NCBI GenBank assembly: GCA_044227705.1
Contig: JBGAWE010000109.1
Location: 1-14,504 of the forward strand
Source: JANOQP01 sp044227705
GTDB taxonomy: Bacteria > Bacteroidota > Bacteroidia > Chitinophagales > Saprospiraceae
Direction: 5' to 3'
DNA length: 14,504 nt
The notes beneath the pieces are model-generated. The model searched no databases, was not told the DNA's origin, and saw only the letters and a program-made list of their open reading frames with translations. Made by a program: the position numbers and the translations under genes. Below, piece after piece: positions 1 through 6,829 of this stretch (its first letter is position 1; the number at the start of each line of letters is the position of its first letter).

Positions 1-603
1 GTCTGCCAAGATTTTCGGATCCAGGCCGGGCGGGCGGAGGAATTGGTCGCCTGCCTCGAAGCCCCGATTTGGCCGGTGCGCATTGCCTCGTGGGCGGCCA
101 TTTTGCTCGTGTTTCTGGTCGTTATTCAGGGTTTTCGACTGGTTCTGCGCAGCTTCAGCGTCGACGGGCTGCAACTATCCGACATCCTCCAAGCCTCTGA
201 ATCCGCCATCAACGAGTTTATTTTCCTTGCCATCGCCGTTTTCTTCTTGACCAGCATCGAGGCGAGGCTGAAAAGGCGAGTCGGCCTAAAAGCCTTGCAC
301 CGCCTGCGCAGCCTCGCCCACGTCGTCGACATGCACCAGCTCACAAAGACCCCGAAAATTGGCGCGTCGTCAGTGATGCTCGACACCAGCTCGTCGCCCA
401 AAAGGTTGATGTCCGATTTCGAGCTTTCGCGCTATCTCGACTATTGCTCGGAGATGCTGGCGCTAATTGCCAAGACGGCCGTCCTCTTTGTTCAGAACGA
501 GGACGACCCTGTCATCCTGGAGGCGGTCAACGACCTCGAATCGCTCACGCAGGGCTTGTCGGGAAAGATTTGGCAGAAGATCATGATTCTCGACCTGTCC
601 TGA
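1..603 (+). CDS. Two-helix membrane protein of a conserved Bacteroidota family, 5'-partial
   Basis: The reading frame is open from the first base of the window to TGA at 601-603, giving 200 visible residues; the true start lies upstream. A TTG at 43 is the first possible start inside the window, but frame and composition continue before it. There are two hydrophobic segments: one after the PVRIASW motif (visible residues about 27-44) and one at AINEFIFLAIAVFFLTSIE, which is followed by a basic RLKRR stretch. The cytoplasmic tail carries HVVDMHQLTK, then SPKRLMSDFELSRYLDYCSEM and a helical C-terminus. From memory, these blocks are shared by an uncharacterised protein family in Saprospiria-like genomes. 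Function is unknown; a membrane-anchored regulatory or scaffold role would be a guess. The gene ends 5 bases before the convergent hydrolase gene, with no terminator hairpin between them. Confidence 0.75.
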   Translation, partial: VCQDFRIQAGRAEELVACLEAPIWPVRIASWAAILLVFLVVIQGFRLVLRSFSVDGLQLSDILQASESAINEFIFLAIAVFFLTSIEARLKRRVGLKALHRLRSLAHVVDMHQLTKTPKIGASSVMLDTSSSPKRLMSDFELSRYLDYCSEMLALIAKTAVLFVQNEDDPVILEAVNDLESLTQGLSGKIWQKIMILDLS

Positions 604-608
604 ACCGG

Positions 609-1607
609 TCAGAGCTTTCCGTCGAAAAAGAGTTGCACGTCCTTCACCGTCCGAGCCGGGTCTTCTTCTTGCGGCAAATGCCCGAGGCCGTTGTAAATTT
701 TAAGGATTGACTTCCGAATGTCTTTGTGGAAAAGGTAGGCATGGCTCGTCGCCACCTGCGTGTCCTCCGCGCCCCAGAGGATTAGGGTCGGGACGGCGAT
801 TTTCTTCATCTGTTCGGCAGGCGGGCGGTTGTCCTCGACTCGGATTCGCTCGGCCCACGCGGCACGGTTTCCCTGCCGGAGGAACAGGTCGAAATCGCGG
901 TCGACGATGCTGTCGGTCAGCAGCGCGTCGTTGGCCCAGAGGGCTTTGAGGTGGTCTCGAAAAAGGCTTTTTGGGGTGATTTTCTCTGCAATCTCCCCCA
1001 AAATCGGGGTCTGGACAATCCAACTGCCGAGCGAGCGCGGCCGGTCGTTCAGGTATCCCTCGGCATCGATCAGGACGAGTTTCTCCACCAAATCTGGGTG
1101 GTCGGCAGTGTAAAACGCGGCTATCTGCCCGCCCAGCCCGTTGCCAACGAGCCGCAAATCGCGCAAGCCGAGCGTGTCGACGAATTTTTCCAAAAAGGCC
1201 AGATAGGCGAACGTACTGTAAGACCCTCGGGCGTTCGGCCCAGTTAGCCCGAAGCCAGGCAGGTCGACGCTGACGACTCGGGAATCCGTGGCGAGGGCGG
1301 TCGTCCAGTTAGCCCAAGTTTGCAGGGAGCTGGCATCGCCGTGCAGCAGGAGGATGGTTTTCGGGCCTTGCCCAGTGGTGCGGTAGTGGGCCGTCGTGCC
1401 GTCTATGTCGACGGTCTTCGAGTCGGGGAAGCGGTGCTTTTCAAACAAAGGCCCGGGCGCGAGGTCGTTGTGGTAGTTGCCGAAACACCACCAAACCGCA
1501 AAGGCCAGCACTCCAAAACGGACGATGCCCCAGAGGTTGAAATTGGGCGGCATCGGCAAATTGGGCAGGCGGCGATGCGACGGTTTTTCGGGGGCTGATT
1601 CGTCCAT
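609..1607 (-). CDS. Membrane-anchored alpha/beta hydrolase-fold protein lacking the nucleophile serine
   Basis: The product has 332 residues. An N-terminal hydrophobic segment (about 25-41) anchors it, leaving an alpha/beta hydrolase domain from about residue 60, probably on the periplasmic side. Fold landmarks are the oxyanion-loop region LLLHGDASS (86-94), DLPGFGLT (115-122), the acid in LWGAEDTQ (Asp282) and the base in GLGHLPQEEDP (His310). The nucleophile elbow reads GNGLGG, so position 157 is Gly (codon GGG at 1139-1137), where active MhpC-like relatives have Ser (GNSLGG). The rest of the core looks intact and the frame is uninterrupted, so this is not an obviously decaying gene. It may be a non-catalytic binding protein, may use another residue, or may carry a point change. 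The gene lies 39 bases after the PLD-fold gene with no clear promoter of its own, so it is probably cotranscribed. ATG at 1607 is the only good start. Confidence 0.85.
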   Translation of the reverse strand: MDESAPEKPSHRRLPNLPMPPNFNLWGIVRFGVLAFAVWWCFGNYHNDLAPGPLFEKHRFPDSKTVDIDGTTAHYRTTGQGPKTILLLHGDASSLQTWANWTTALATDSRVVSVDLPGFGLTGPNARGSYSTFAYLAFLEKFVDTLGLRDLRLVGNGLGGQIAAFYTADHPDLVEKLVLIDAEGYLNDRPRSLGSWIVQTPILGEIAEKITPKSLFRDHLKALWANDALLTDSIVDRDFDLFLRQGNRAAWAERIRVEDNRPPAEQMKKIAVPTLILWGAEDTQVATSHAYLFHKDIRKSILKIYNGLGHLPQEEDPARTVKDVQLFFDGKL

Positions 1608-1641
1608 TTCGTTAGAATTTTTGTGTTTTCTGCGATGCCGC

Positions 1642-1664
1642 CCGGTTCAAATCTTTTGAACCGG
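1642..1664 (-). repeat. Perfect 10-bp inverted repeat across the stop codon of the PLD-fold gene
   Basis: Arms at 1642-1651 (CCGGTTCAAA) and 1655-1664 (TTTGAACCGG) are exact reverse complements around a 3-base loop. The TGA stop of the upstream gene (1649-1647, minus strand) lies inside one arm. No T-run follows on the minus strand, so it is a poor intrinsic terminator. It could slow transcription, or stabilise the 3' end of the upstream message before the hydrolase gene. Confidence 0.55.
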
Positions 1665-3836
1665 AACAACCCGAGCCGCGCGCTCGCCGATGGATTTGAT
1701 GAAATAGATGCCGCTCGGCCGACTTTCCAGCGAGACGAGCGTCCGGTCGCCCAATGAGGTTTTGGCTTCGACCAGTTTGCCCATCGCGTCAAAAACCTCT
1801 AGCCTCGAACCCGCCGGGCATTTCACCCAAACCGCCCCGGCCGTCGGGTTAGGGTAGATTTCAATGGCCCCCGATTCTTCTGCGCCCGTCGTCCCGACCG
1901 TGATTTCGTTGAACCTGTTCTCAAATTCCATCGCGTACATCATTGCGATCTTAGCGTCGTGGAGGACGAGGGTGTTCTCGTCGTTGCCCGTTTCGGCGGT
2001 CAGCGACCAGTTGTGTGAGCCAGTCTCAACAGTCGGGTCGCTCGTTGGCAGGAAGGCATCGACCACGCCGTATTTGTGGTGAATAACGGCTGGTTTGTCG
2101 TCGCCTTTCACCTTCACGCCGTTGGCGAGGAGGTAGTTGAGTTCCGAGCCGTTGTCGTTCGGGTTGTCGATGACACCCCGGCAACTGACCCCCGCCTGTT
2201 CCCGGTTGACGACGGCCGCGCCGAGTTCGTCCTTCGTGAAAGTCAACAGGGCGAACGACAGGTCGTGGTCCGCCGAAAGGAGGGTCTTCTCAATGGCCAC
2301 CGTCGTCAGGTCGCTCGGGCTGAAACGGCTCTCGACCGGTCGCCCCCCAATCCTGAAAAAGTGCGGCGTGTTGTCCTTCTTCGACGAGCCGAAAAGCCCC
2401 GCCGAGAGGTCGGGCTGCGGTCCGGAGCTGCCCCACATCTCCTCGAATTCGAGCCGGTAAGTCCGCGCAAGGCTCTGGTCCTGAACCCACAAGACATTGT
2501 TGTAATCCTGATAGATGCTCCCGTAGGTCCAGTTCATCGAGCCGGACATGACCCAGGATTTGAGCGGCGAGTTCGCGTCGCAGACGACGAACTTGTTGTG
2601 CATCAAATTGAGATGGTTGCCGTGGACGACCGGGAAAGTCGGCGGTGGCTCAAGGGCAGTGTTGGCCGTCTCTTCCGCACAGATGTAACGCACCTGAACG
2701 CCTCGGGCGACCGCAGCCTCGAGCCGGTCGCGCAAGTCGGTTTGGTCGATGTTGTAAACGGCGACATCAATGGTTTGTTCGGCGGAGTCGATCCGGTCAT
2801 AAATTTCCTGCACGGCCTCGGCGGGCGTGGTTCCGTTCGGCAGGGCAGGGGAGGCGCCGCCCACCGACACGTCGATGGCCTTCGTAAAATAGACCCGAAT
2901 CTCGCCCGTCGACTCGCTCTCGGTCGCGTAAACCGCCTCGTCGCTCTCCGCGTTTGCGGAGCCGGAAGTTGCCACGGCTTTCACCCAATAAATTGAGCCG
3001 GGTATGAGGCCGGTCAGCTCGACTTCATGGTTTTGGGAAACCCCGGCTGTCGAAACCGCTTCTTGACCGAGCGAGGGCGTTGTCCCAAATTGGAGCTTTG
3101 AGGCCGACGGGAGGTTGGTCTTCCAGTTGATTTTCAAACTCGTTTTGGAAAACTCGACCAGCACTGGCGGCTGCGTGATGAAAAAGCAAGCCGACGGGCT
3201 GAAATCCGCCACCGAGCGCGGAAGTAGTTGATAATCAACGGAATACTGTGAAAGAACGCCCGTGATTCGTTGCGTTCCGACCGGAATCGCCGACCCGATG
3301 ATGGGGTTGGTGCCGCGAACGTAGACCTCGGCCGTCGCGCCGTCGGGCGAGTTGACGAGGTAGGTGTTCTGGCTAGAAAACAGGCCGCCCGCGCCGGCGA
3401 ACGCCGCGCAGTCGATGGAGACGAGCTGACCCTCGAATGCCTCGCCGATTTCTGAGAAGGCCAGCGGTTTCGAGGTTGGCTGCGGGTTCCCGCTCGAAAT
3501 CACAGACCATGCGGTTATCGGGCTTATTTCCAGCAGGTTTTGAAAGTCGACCACCTTGCCCGTCACCTCGATGCTGTCGCCGGGGACGACGGTCGTCTCA
3601 AACCCTGCCTGCGAGCCGGTTCCGGGAAAGCAGCCGATGCCCGCCGTGCCGTCCTGGATGTACCGGATTTTGCCGAACTCGTTCCCGTTCGTCACCAAGC
3701 CGCGCACGGTGACGGTCGAGCCGAGCATTTGCCGTGCGTCGGAAATCGGGACTACTTGCCCGAAGCTCATTTCAATGAGGAGGAGAAAAAGGCCGGTCAG
3801 AGGGAGTGTCGGGCGGAAAAGTCTGGTTTGCTTCAC
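1647..3836 (-). CDS. Secreted phospholipase D-fold protein with OB-like N-terminus, Fn3 and T9SS sorting domain
   Basis: The 729-residue product begins at GTG 3836, which sits 16 bases downstream of a promoter-like TACCTTCG. A signal peptide (1-26, ending MSFGQ) is followed by OB-fold-like beta domains (about 28-215, with VTVRGLVTNG, YIQDGTAGIG and PGDSIEVTGKVV), a fibronectin-III-like domain (about 222-305) and two PLD domains. The HKD motifs are H413-K415-D420 with GSMNWT after it, and H586-K588-D593 with GSHNWS after it, so both half-sites look complete. Residues from about 655 form a type-A T9SS C-terminal sorting domain (IEIYPNPTAG, then GIYFIKS), predicting export through the outer membrane and surface attachment or release. 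Family knowledge allows either a phospholipase or an endonuclease of the Nuc type; the OB-like domains make nucleic acid a plausible substrate, which is inference. Probably first gene of a two-gene unit with the hydrolase. Confidence 0.9.
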   Translation of the reverse strand: MKQTRLFRPTLPLTGLFLLLIEMSFGQVVPISDARQMLGSTVTVRGLVTNGNEFGKIRYIQDGTAGIGCFPGTGSQAGFETTVVPGDSIEVTGKVVDFQNLLEISPITAWSVISSGNPQPTSKPLAFSEIGEAFEGQLVSIDCAAFAGAGGLFSSQNTYLVNSPDGATAEVYVRGTNPIIGSAIPVGTQRITGVLSQYSVDYQLLPRSVADFSPSACFFITQPPVLVEFSKTSLKINWKTNLPSASKLQFGTTPSLGQEAVSTAGVSQNHEVELTGLIPGSIYWVKAVATSGSANAESDEAVYATESESTGEIRVYFTKAIDVSVGGASPALPNGTTPAEAVQEIYDRIDSAEQTIDVAVYNIDQTDLRDRLEAAVARGVQVRYICAEETANTALEPPPTFPVVHGNHLNLMHNKFVVCDANSPLKSWVMSGSMNWTYGSIYQDYNNVLWVQDQSLARTYRLEFEEMWGSSGPQPDLSAGLFGSSKKDNTPHFFRIGGRPVESRFSPSDLTTVAIEKTLLSADHDLSFALLTFTKDELGAAVVNREQAGVSCRGVIDNPNDNGSELNYLLANGVKVKGDDKPAVIHHKYGVVDAFLPTSDPTVETGSHNWSLTAETGNDENTLVLHDAKIAMMYAMEFENRFNEITVGTTGAEESGAIEIYPNPTAGAVWVKCPAGSRLEVFDAMGKLVEAKTSLGDRTLVSLESRPSGIYFIKSIGERAARVVPVQKI

Positions 3837-3852
3837 GGAAACGGATTTCGGG

Positions 3853-3887
3853 CGAAGGTAGCACAGGCTTCAGCGCATGTTTCAAAA
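3853..3887 (-). promoter_or_regulatory. Bacteroidota-type promoter for the PLD-fold gene
   Basis: On the minus strand the -7 element TACCTTCG lies at 3860-3853, 16 bases before the GTG start. A possible -33 TTTTG lies at 3887-3883, with 22 bases between them, slightly longer than usual. It overlaps the stop codon of the upstream outer-membrane protein gene, so the two genes can be expressed separately. Confidence 0.55.
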
Positions 3888-4502
3888 CCGATACCCGCCG
3901 ACAAAGCGCACCATCGGCAGGAAGATGTACATCCCCTTGTTGAAGCGCGGGACGTTGCCGAGCACCGCGATAGGGTGGCCGTTGCGCCAGTACACAGCGT
4001 ACCCGTTGATGATGGCCGGGCCGAAGAACCACTTGCGCCACTTGCGAACGTAGGCGTTCTCGACGCCAATGCCAGTACACCAGAGCTTGTGGCTGGTGGT
4101 GGTTGTGGAGGTGCCGCCTCCGAAGAGGCCGAAGTCGGAGGTCGTCGTCGTCTCGTGCCATTGGTAGCCGCCCTGAAGAAAGAAGTGGTCGTAGAAGACC
4201 CATTTCCGCTCGGGGTTCTTTTCATAGAAATGCAAGACGCCGAGGTTGACGCGGCGGCCGAAGCTGACGACTTTGGTCGAGGAGAACTCGTCGTTGGTGT
4301 CGAAAAAGAGCGGCCGGTGGTAATGCCACCGCTCGGAGGTGACGACCAGGTAGTTGCCGTTCTTAAGCCGAAGCCCGGCGGAGAGGTCGTCGCGGTTTCC
4401 CCACAGGTGGTTGGCAAAATTGCTGAAAATGATGGCCTTCTGCGCGGTCAGCGGGGCGGCCAGCGCGAAGAAGAGGAAGGCGGCGAGGGCAGTCTTTTTC
4501 AT
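3882..4502 (-). CDS. Small exported, probably outer-membrane beta-barrel protein
   Basis: The gene encodes 206 residues from ATG 4502. The frame stays open far upstream (to about 5093), but that part overlaps the preceding gene on the same strand and is not coding. The chosen start opens a classic signal peptide, MKKTALAAFLFFALAAPLTAQ, and has a TACTTTCG promoter element upstream. The mature protein is rich in aromatic residues and alternating patterns (WHYHRPLFF, GVLHFYEKNP, WVFYDHFFLQGGYQWHE) and ends in GGYRF. A terminal Phe after beta-rich sequence is typical of outer-membrane barrels. Two runs of four threonines (TTTT) flank a DFGLFGGG segment, perhaps a surface loop. I do not recognise the family and assign no function. 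It sits between the glycosyltransferase-like gene and the PLD-fold gene but appears to have its own promoter. Confidence 0.8.
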   Translation of the reverse strand: MKKTALAAFLFFALAAPLTAQKAIIFSNFANHLWGNRDDLSAGLRLKNGNYLVVTSERWHYHRPLFFDTNDEFSSTKVVSFGRRVNLGVLHFYEKNPERKWVFYDHFFLQGGYQWHETTTTSDFGLFGGGTSTTTTSHKLWCTGIGVENAYVRKWRKWFFGPAIINGYAVYWRNGHPIAVLGNVPRFNKGMYIFLPMVRFVGGYRF

Positions 4503-4545
4503 GTGCAGAGGAGAGCTTTCGGTTTGAGAATCGCCGATGAACGCC

Positions 4546-4553
4546 CGAAAGTA
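4546..4553 (-). promoter_or_regulatory. -7 promoter element for the small outer-membrane protein gene
   Basis: TACTTTCG on the minus strand (4553-4546) matches TAnnTTTG with one change and lies 43 bases before ATG 4502. I see no good -33 TTTG at the expected distance, so the call rests on the -7 element alone. Confidence 0.45.
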
Positions 4554-4562
4554 ACCCAGTGG

Positions 4563-4618
4563 CTGCCTGTCGGGCAGGCGGATTTTTTTCAACTCGACCA
4601 AATCTGCCGGACCGGCAG
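4563..4618 (-). repeat. Pair of small REP-like palindromes at the end of the glycosyltransferase-like gene
   Basis: One hairpin has arms GCCTG (4565-4569) and CAGGC (4575-4579), just after the stop codon. The other is a 15-base palindrome, CTGCCGG-A-CCGGCAG, at 4604-4618 within the last codons. They resemble short GC-rich extragenic palindromes. A T-run at 4583-4589 follows the first hairpin on the plus strand only, where no gene needs terminating. Confidence 0.4.
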
Positions 4619-5917
4619 CCGGAAGAGCAACGGCACCGTCAAAAAGAGCGGGATGCTGAACAGGTACGGAAACGGCAGCACGATGAACCCCGTGAAGACG
4701 ACCATGAAAACCTTCAAGCTCGCCAGCAAAAAAGGCTCGACAAGACGGCCGTCGCGGCCCCGGATTTTTTTCCAATAAAAAAGGATGCTCGCCGCCGAGA
4801 CGGCAACCCCGAGCCAGGTCCCGGCGCGGAGCATGAGGTCGTACCGTTCCCGCAGGTCGCCGGGTGCCCACTTGTAAAAAAGAAACGAGAAGCCGATGCC
4901 CCGTGCGTGGTTGAAGGGGATGTCGCCAAGTGTCTGCCACGGGGCGGGCTTCCACGTCTCGAAGCAGCCCCAGATGTAGTAGTCGTATGCCTCGACGAAG
5001 TTGCGGCCCATGTCGTGGCGGCAAAAAGGAAGGAGATAGAGGCAAAAAATGCCCAAAACCACCCAAAAGGCGACGGCCGCGACGTACTTCCAACCCTTCT
5101 CAAAAAAGAGGACGAACGCCAAAACCGGGCACCACACAACGAGCGAGTACCTCGACAACAGACAAAGCACGAGACAAAACCCGAGCATCCACGGCTCGCG
5201 CGGCACCAGGTTTTTTGCCAAAACCAAGTAGTAGCCGACCATCAAAAGCTCGACAGCGAGGCCGAGCGAGGCCGGGTCGTTCACAGCAATCACAGCGACG
5301 AGAGCGAACGGGACGGTCATTTTCAGAAAGACCTCCGCGCCTGGTTGGCCGCTCCTCTTTCCGAGCCAATTCGCCCAAGAGGCCAGCCCAACGAGCAGCC
5401 CGGCAAACGAAATCCATCGGTAGTCTATCCCCAAAAAATGGGCGGCGAGGAAGGGGAGCCAGCGCGTTGGCAGGTAGGTCGCGGCCAGTTCGTAGCCGGG
5501 GAAGGGGATGGGCCGATAGACGATTTCGCCCGCGAGGAAGCGGCGGATGTACTCGCGCTTGCCGGGCAGGATGTCCGTCAGATCGGTGAACTCGGGGATT
5601 TCGGTGTAGACTTTTTTCAAAAAGAAGGTGGCGGCGAAAGCGCCGAGGAGGTAGGCGAACCAGACAAGTTTCTTTCTTAAGTCATGTCTTTCCTCAATTT
5701 TTGACTGGAAAATAGACGGGAAACGGGCCGAAAGCCAGCCGCCGATCAACGCAGAGCCTATGCCGCCGATGAGCCAAATAACCGGATTGAGGACGTGCCG
5801 CACCTTGTTGTGCTGCGCCCAGGTGACCATCCAAAGTTCGCCGAAAAAAAAGGCGAAAAAGGCCACCAGCCAGAAGCGGCGGGCGGCTTTGTTTTCGAGC
5901 GAGAAGAGTCGGGACAT
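4589..5917 (-). CDS. Polytopic membrane protein, GT-C glycosyltransferase-like
   Basis: The product has 442 residues with about ten hydrophobic segments. After the first helices comes a hydrophilic stretch, KVYTEIPEFTDLTDILPGKR, followed by YIRRFLAGEIVYRPIPFPGYE and LPTRWLPFLAAH. An acidic residue in the first external loop and a Y-x3-L-x-G-E-x-x-Y pattern are usual in GT-C enzymes (ArnT/PMT/GT39 type), which move sugars or other groups from polyprenyl-phosphate donors on the outer face of the inner membrane. The match is to overall architecture, so donor and acceptor are unknown. Start ATG 5917 is 30 bases after the EamA gene's stop. A weak internal promoter-like TAGGTTTCG (5945-5937, minus) lies in that gap. 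Probably last gene of the unit starting with gamma-glutamyltransferase; another integral membrane function remains possible. Confidence 0.8.
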   Translation of the reverse strand: MSRLFSLENKAARRFWLVAFFAFFFGELWMVTWAQHNKVRHVLNPVIWLIGGIGSALIGGWLSARFPSIFQSKIEERHDLRKKLVWFAYLLGAFAATFFLKKVYTEIPEFTDLTDILPGKREYIRRFLAGEIVYRPIPFPGYELAATYLPTRWLPFLAAHFLGIDYRWISFAGLLVGLASWANWLGKRSGQPGAEVFLKMTVPFALVAVIAVNDPASLGLAVELLMVGYYLVLAKNLVPREPWMLGFCLVLCLLSRYSLVVWCPVLAFVLFFEKGWKYVAAVAFWVVLGIFCLYLLPFCRHDMGRNFVEAYDYYIWGCFETWKPAPWQTLGDIPFNHARGIGFSFLFYKWAPGDLRERYDLMLRAGTWLGVAVSAASILFYWKKIRGRDGRLVEPFLLASLKVFMVVFTGFIVLPFPYLFSIPLFLTVPLLFRLPVRQIWSS

Positions 5918-5947
5918 GGCCTGTTCTGATTTTCGGCGAAACCTACG

Positions 5948-6823
5948 TCAGCCCGTCGCAATGAGAACAATGGCCGCGACGGCGAGCGCGACACCCGCCC
6001 AATTGAGCCGCGAGAGCCTTTCCCGAAAAACGAAGGCGGCCAGCAATGCCGAGCCGACAATGATGCCCACATTGTTGGCCGGGAAGAAGACCGAACCCTC
6101 CACACCGCTGCCGAGGGCGAGGAAGATGAACAGGATGGAGCCGTAGTTTGGGATGCCGAGGATGATGCCCGCTGCCACATTTCGCCATGAAAACCGCGCT
6201 TTTTTCATCAAAAATTGCCACAAAACCGCCCCAAGGCCCAGCAGCCCGGCCGTCGAGAAGATGGTGGCGATGAAGCGCACGTCGCCGACGGGCAGCCAGT
6301 TTTCATGGTCGTATTTCATGAAACCGACCTCAATGACGACGCTTAGTAGAAAGGTGGCGAGCGGGAGCCAGAGCAGGTTTTTTGAAAAAACAGGAGCCGC
6401 GCCGCCCAGCTCTTTTTGTGGAAGGTTGGCCAAAACGATGCTCGCCAGCGCACAGAGGATGCCCAGAACCTTTCCAAAACCGGCCGATTCCTGATAGAAA
6501 CAGATTGCGAACGGGACACTCAGCGCGATGCTCATCTTCTGGACGACGGCCGCGACCGTCAGCCCGAAATACCGGACGGTGAGCGCCGCGCCGTTGAACC
6601 CCGTGACGAAAAAAAGGCCCAGGCCAACGGCCCACGGCCACCATTCCGAGCCGAAATCGGCATGTTTTATTGGGAATTCGCCGCTATGGACGGTTGCGCA
6701 GACAACGCAGGTCGCGTAGTTCATGACGATAGCCTGCAACTGATCGATGCCGAAGCGCGGGAACAGCTTCATCACGAGGCCAAGCGCGGTCGAGCATAGA
6801 ACGGAGAGAATAAGGTAAATCAT
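5948..6823 (-). CDS. EamA/DMT-family transporter
   Basis: The 291-residue protein has about ten predicted helices in the two-repeat layout of EamA (drug/metabolite transporter) permeases. It starts MIYLILSVLCSTALGLVMKL; repeat landmarks include the GFNGAALTVRYFGLTVAAVVQKMS region in the first half and NYGSILFIFLALGSGVEGSVF in the second. It ends with LSRLNWAGVALAVAAIVLIATG, the usual helix 10 of the family. The length is normal. Substrate cannot be read from sequence; relatives export amino acids, sugars or other small metabolites. ATG 6823 lies 6 bases after the stop of the gamma-glutamyltransferase gene, so the two are almost certainly cotranscribed. This could mean a link to amino-acid or glutathione breakdown products, but that is inference. 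Confidence 0.88.
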   Translation of the reverse strand: MIYLILSVLCSTALGLVMKLFPRFGIDQLQAIVMNYATCVVCATVHSGEFPIKHADFGSEWWPWAVGLGLFFVTGFNGAALTVRYFGLTVAAVVQKMSIALSVPFAICFYQESAGFGKVLGILCALASIVLANLPQKELGGAAPVFSKNLLWLPLATFLLSVVIEVGFMKYDHENWLPVGDVRFIATIFSTAGLLGLGAVLWQFLMKKARFSWRNVAAGIILGIPNYGSILFIFLALGSGVEGSVFFPANNVGIIVGSALLAAFVFRERLSRLNWAGVALAVAAIVLIATG

Positions 6824-6829
6824 GGTCGG

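Noticed and set aside
4565..4589. Plus-strand hairpin followed by seven Ts as a terminator
   Set aside because: No plus-strand gene lies upstream within several kilobases. The T-run directly precedes the end of a minus-strand gene, so the orientation is wrong for it.
3540..4778. Long plus-strand open frame of 412 codons
   Set aside because: It runs antisense to the PLD-fold and outer-membrane protein genes, both of which have clear signal peptides and motifs. The translation is rich in Arg, Gly, Ala and Glu with no domain, as expected of a GC-rich antisense shadow.
4503..5093. N-terminal extension of the small outer-membrane protein
   Set aside because: The extension overlaps the upstream gene in another frame and would bury the signal peptide; a promoter element lies just before ATG 4502.
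4559..5680. Plus-strand open frame of 373 codons
   Set aside because: It is the highly charged antisense shadow of the GT-C-like membrane protein.
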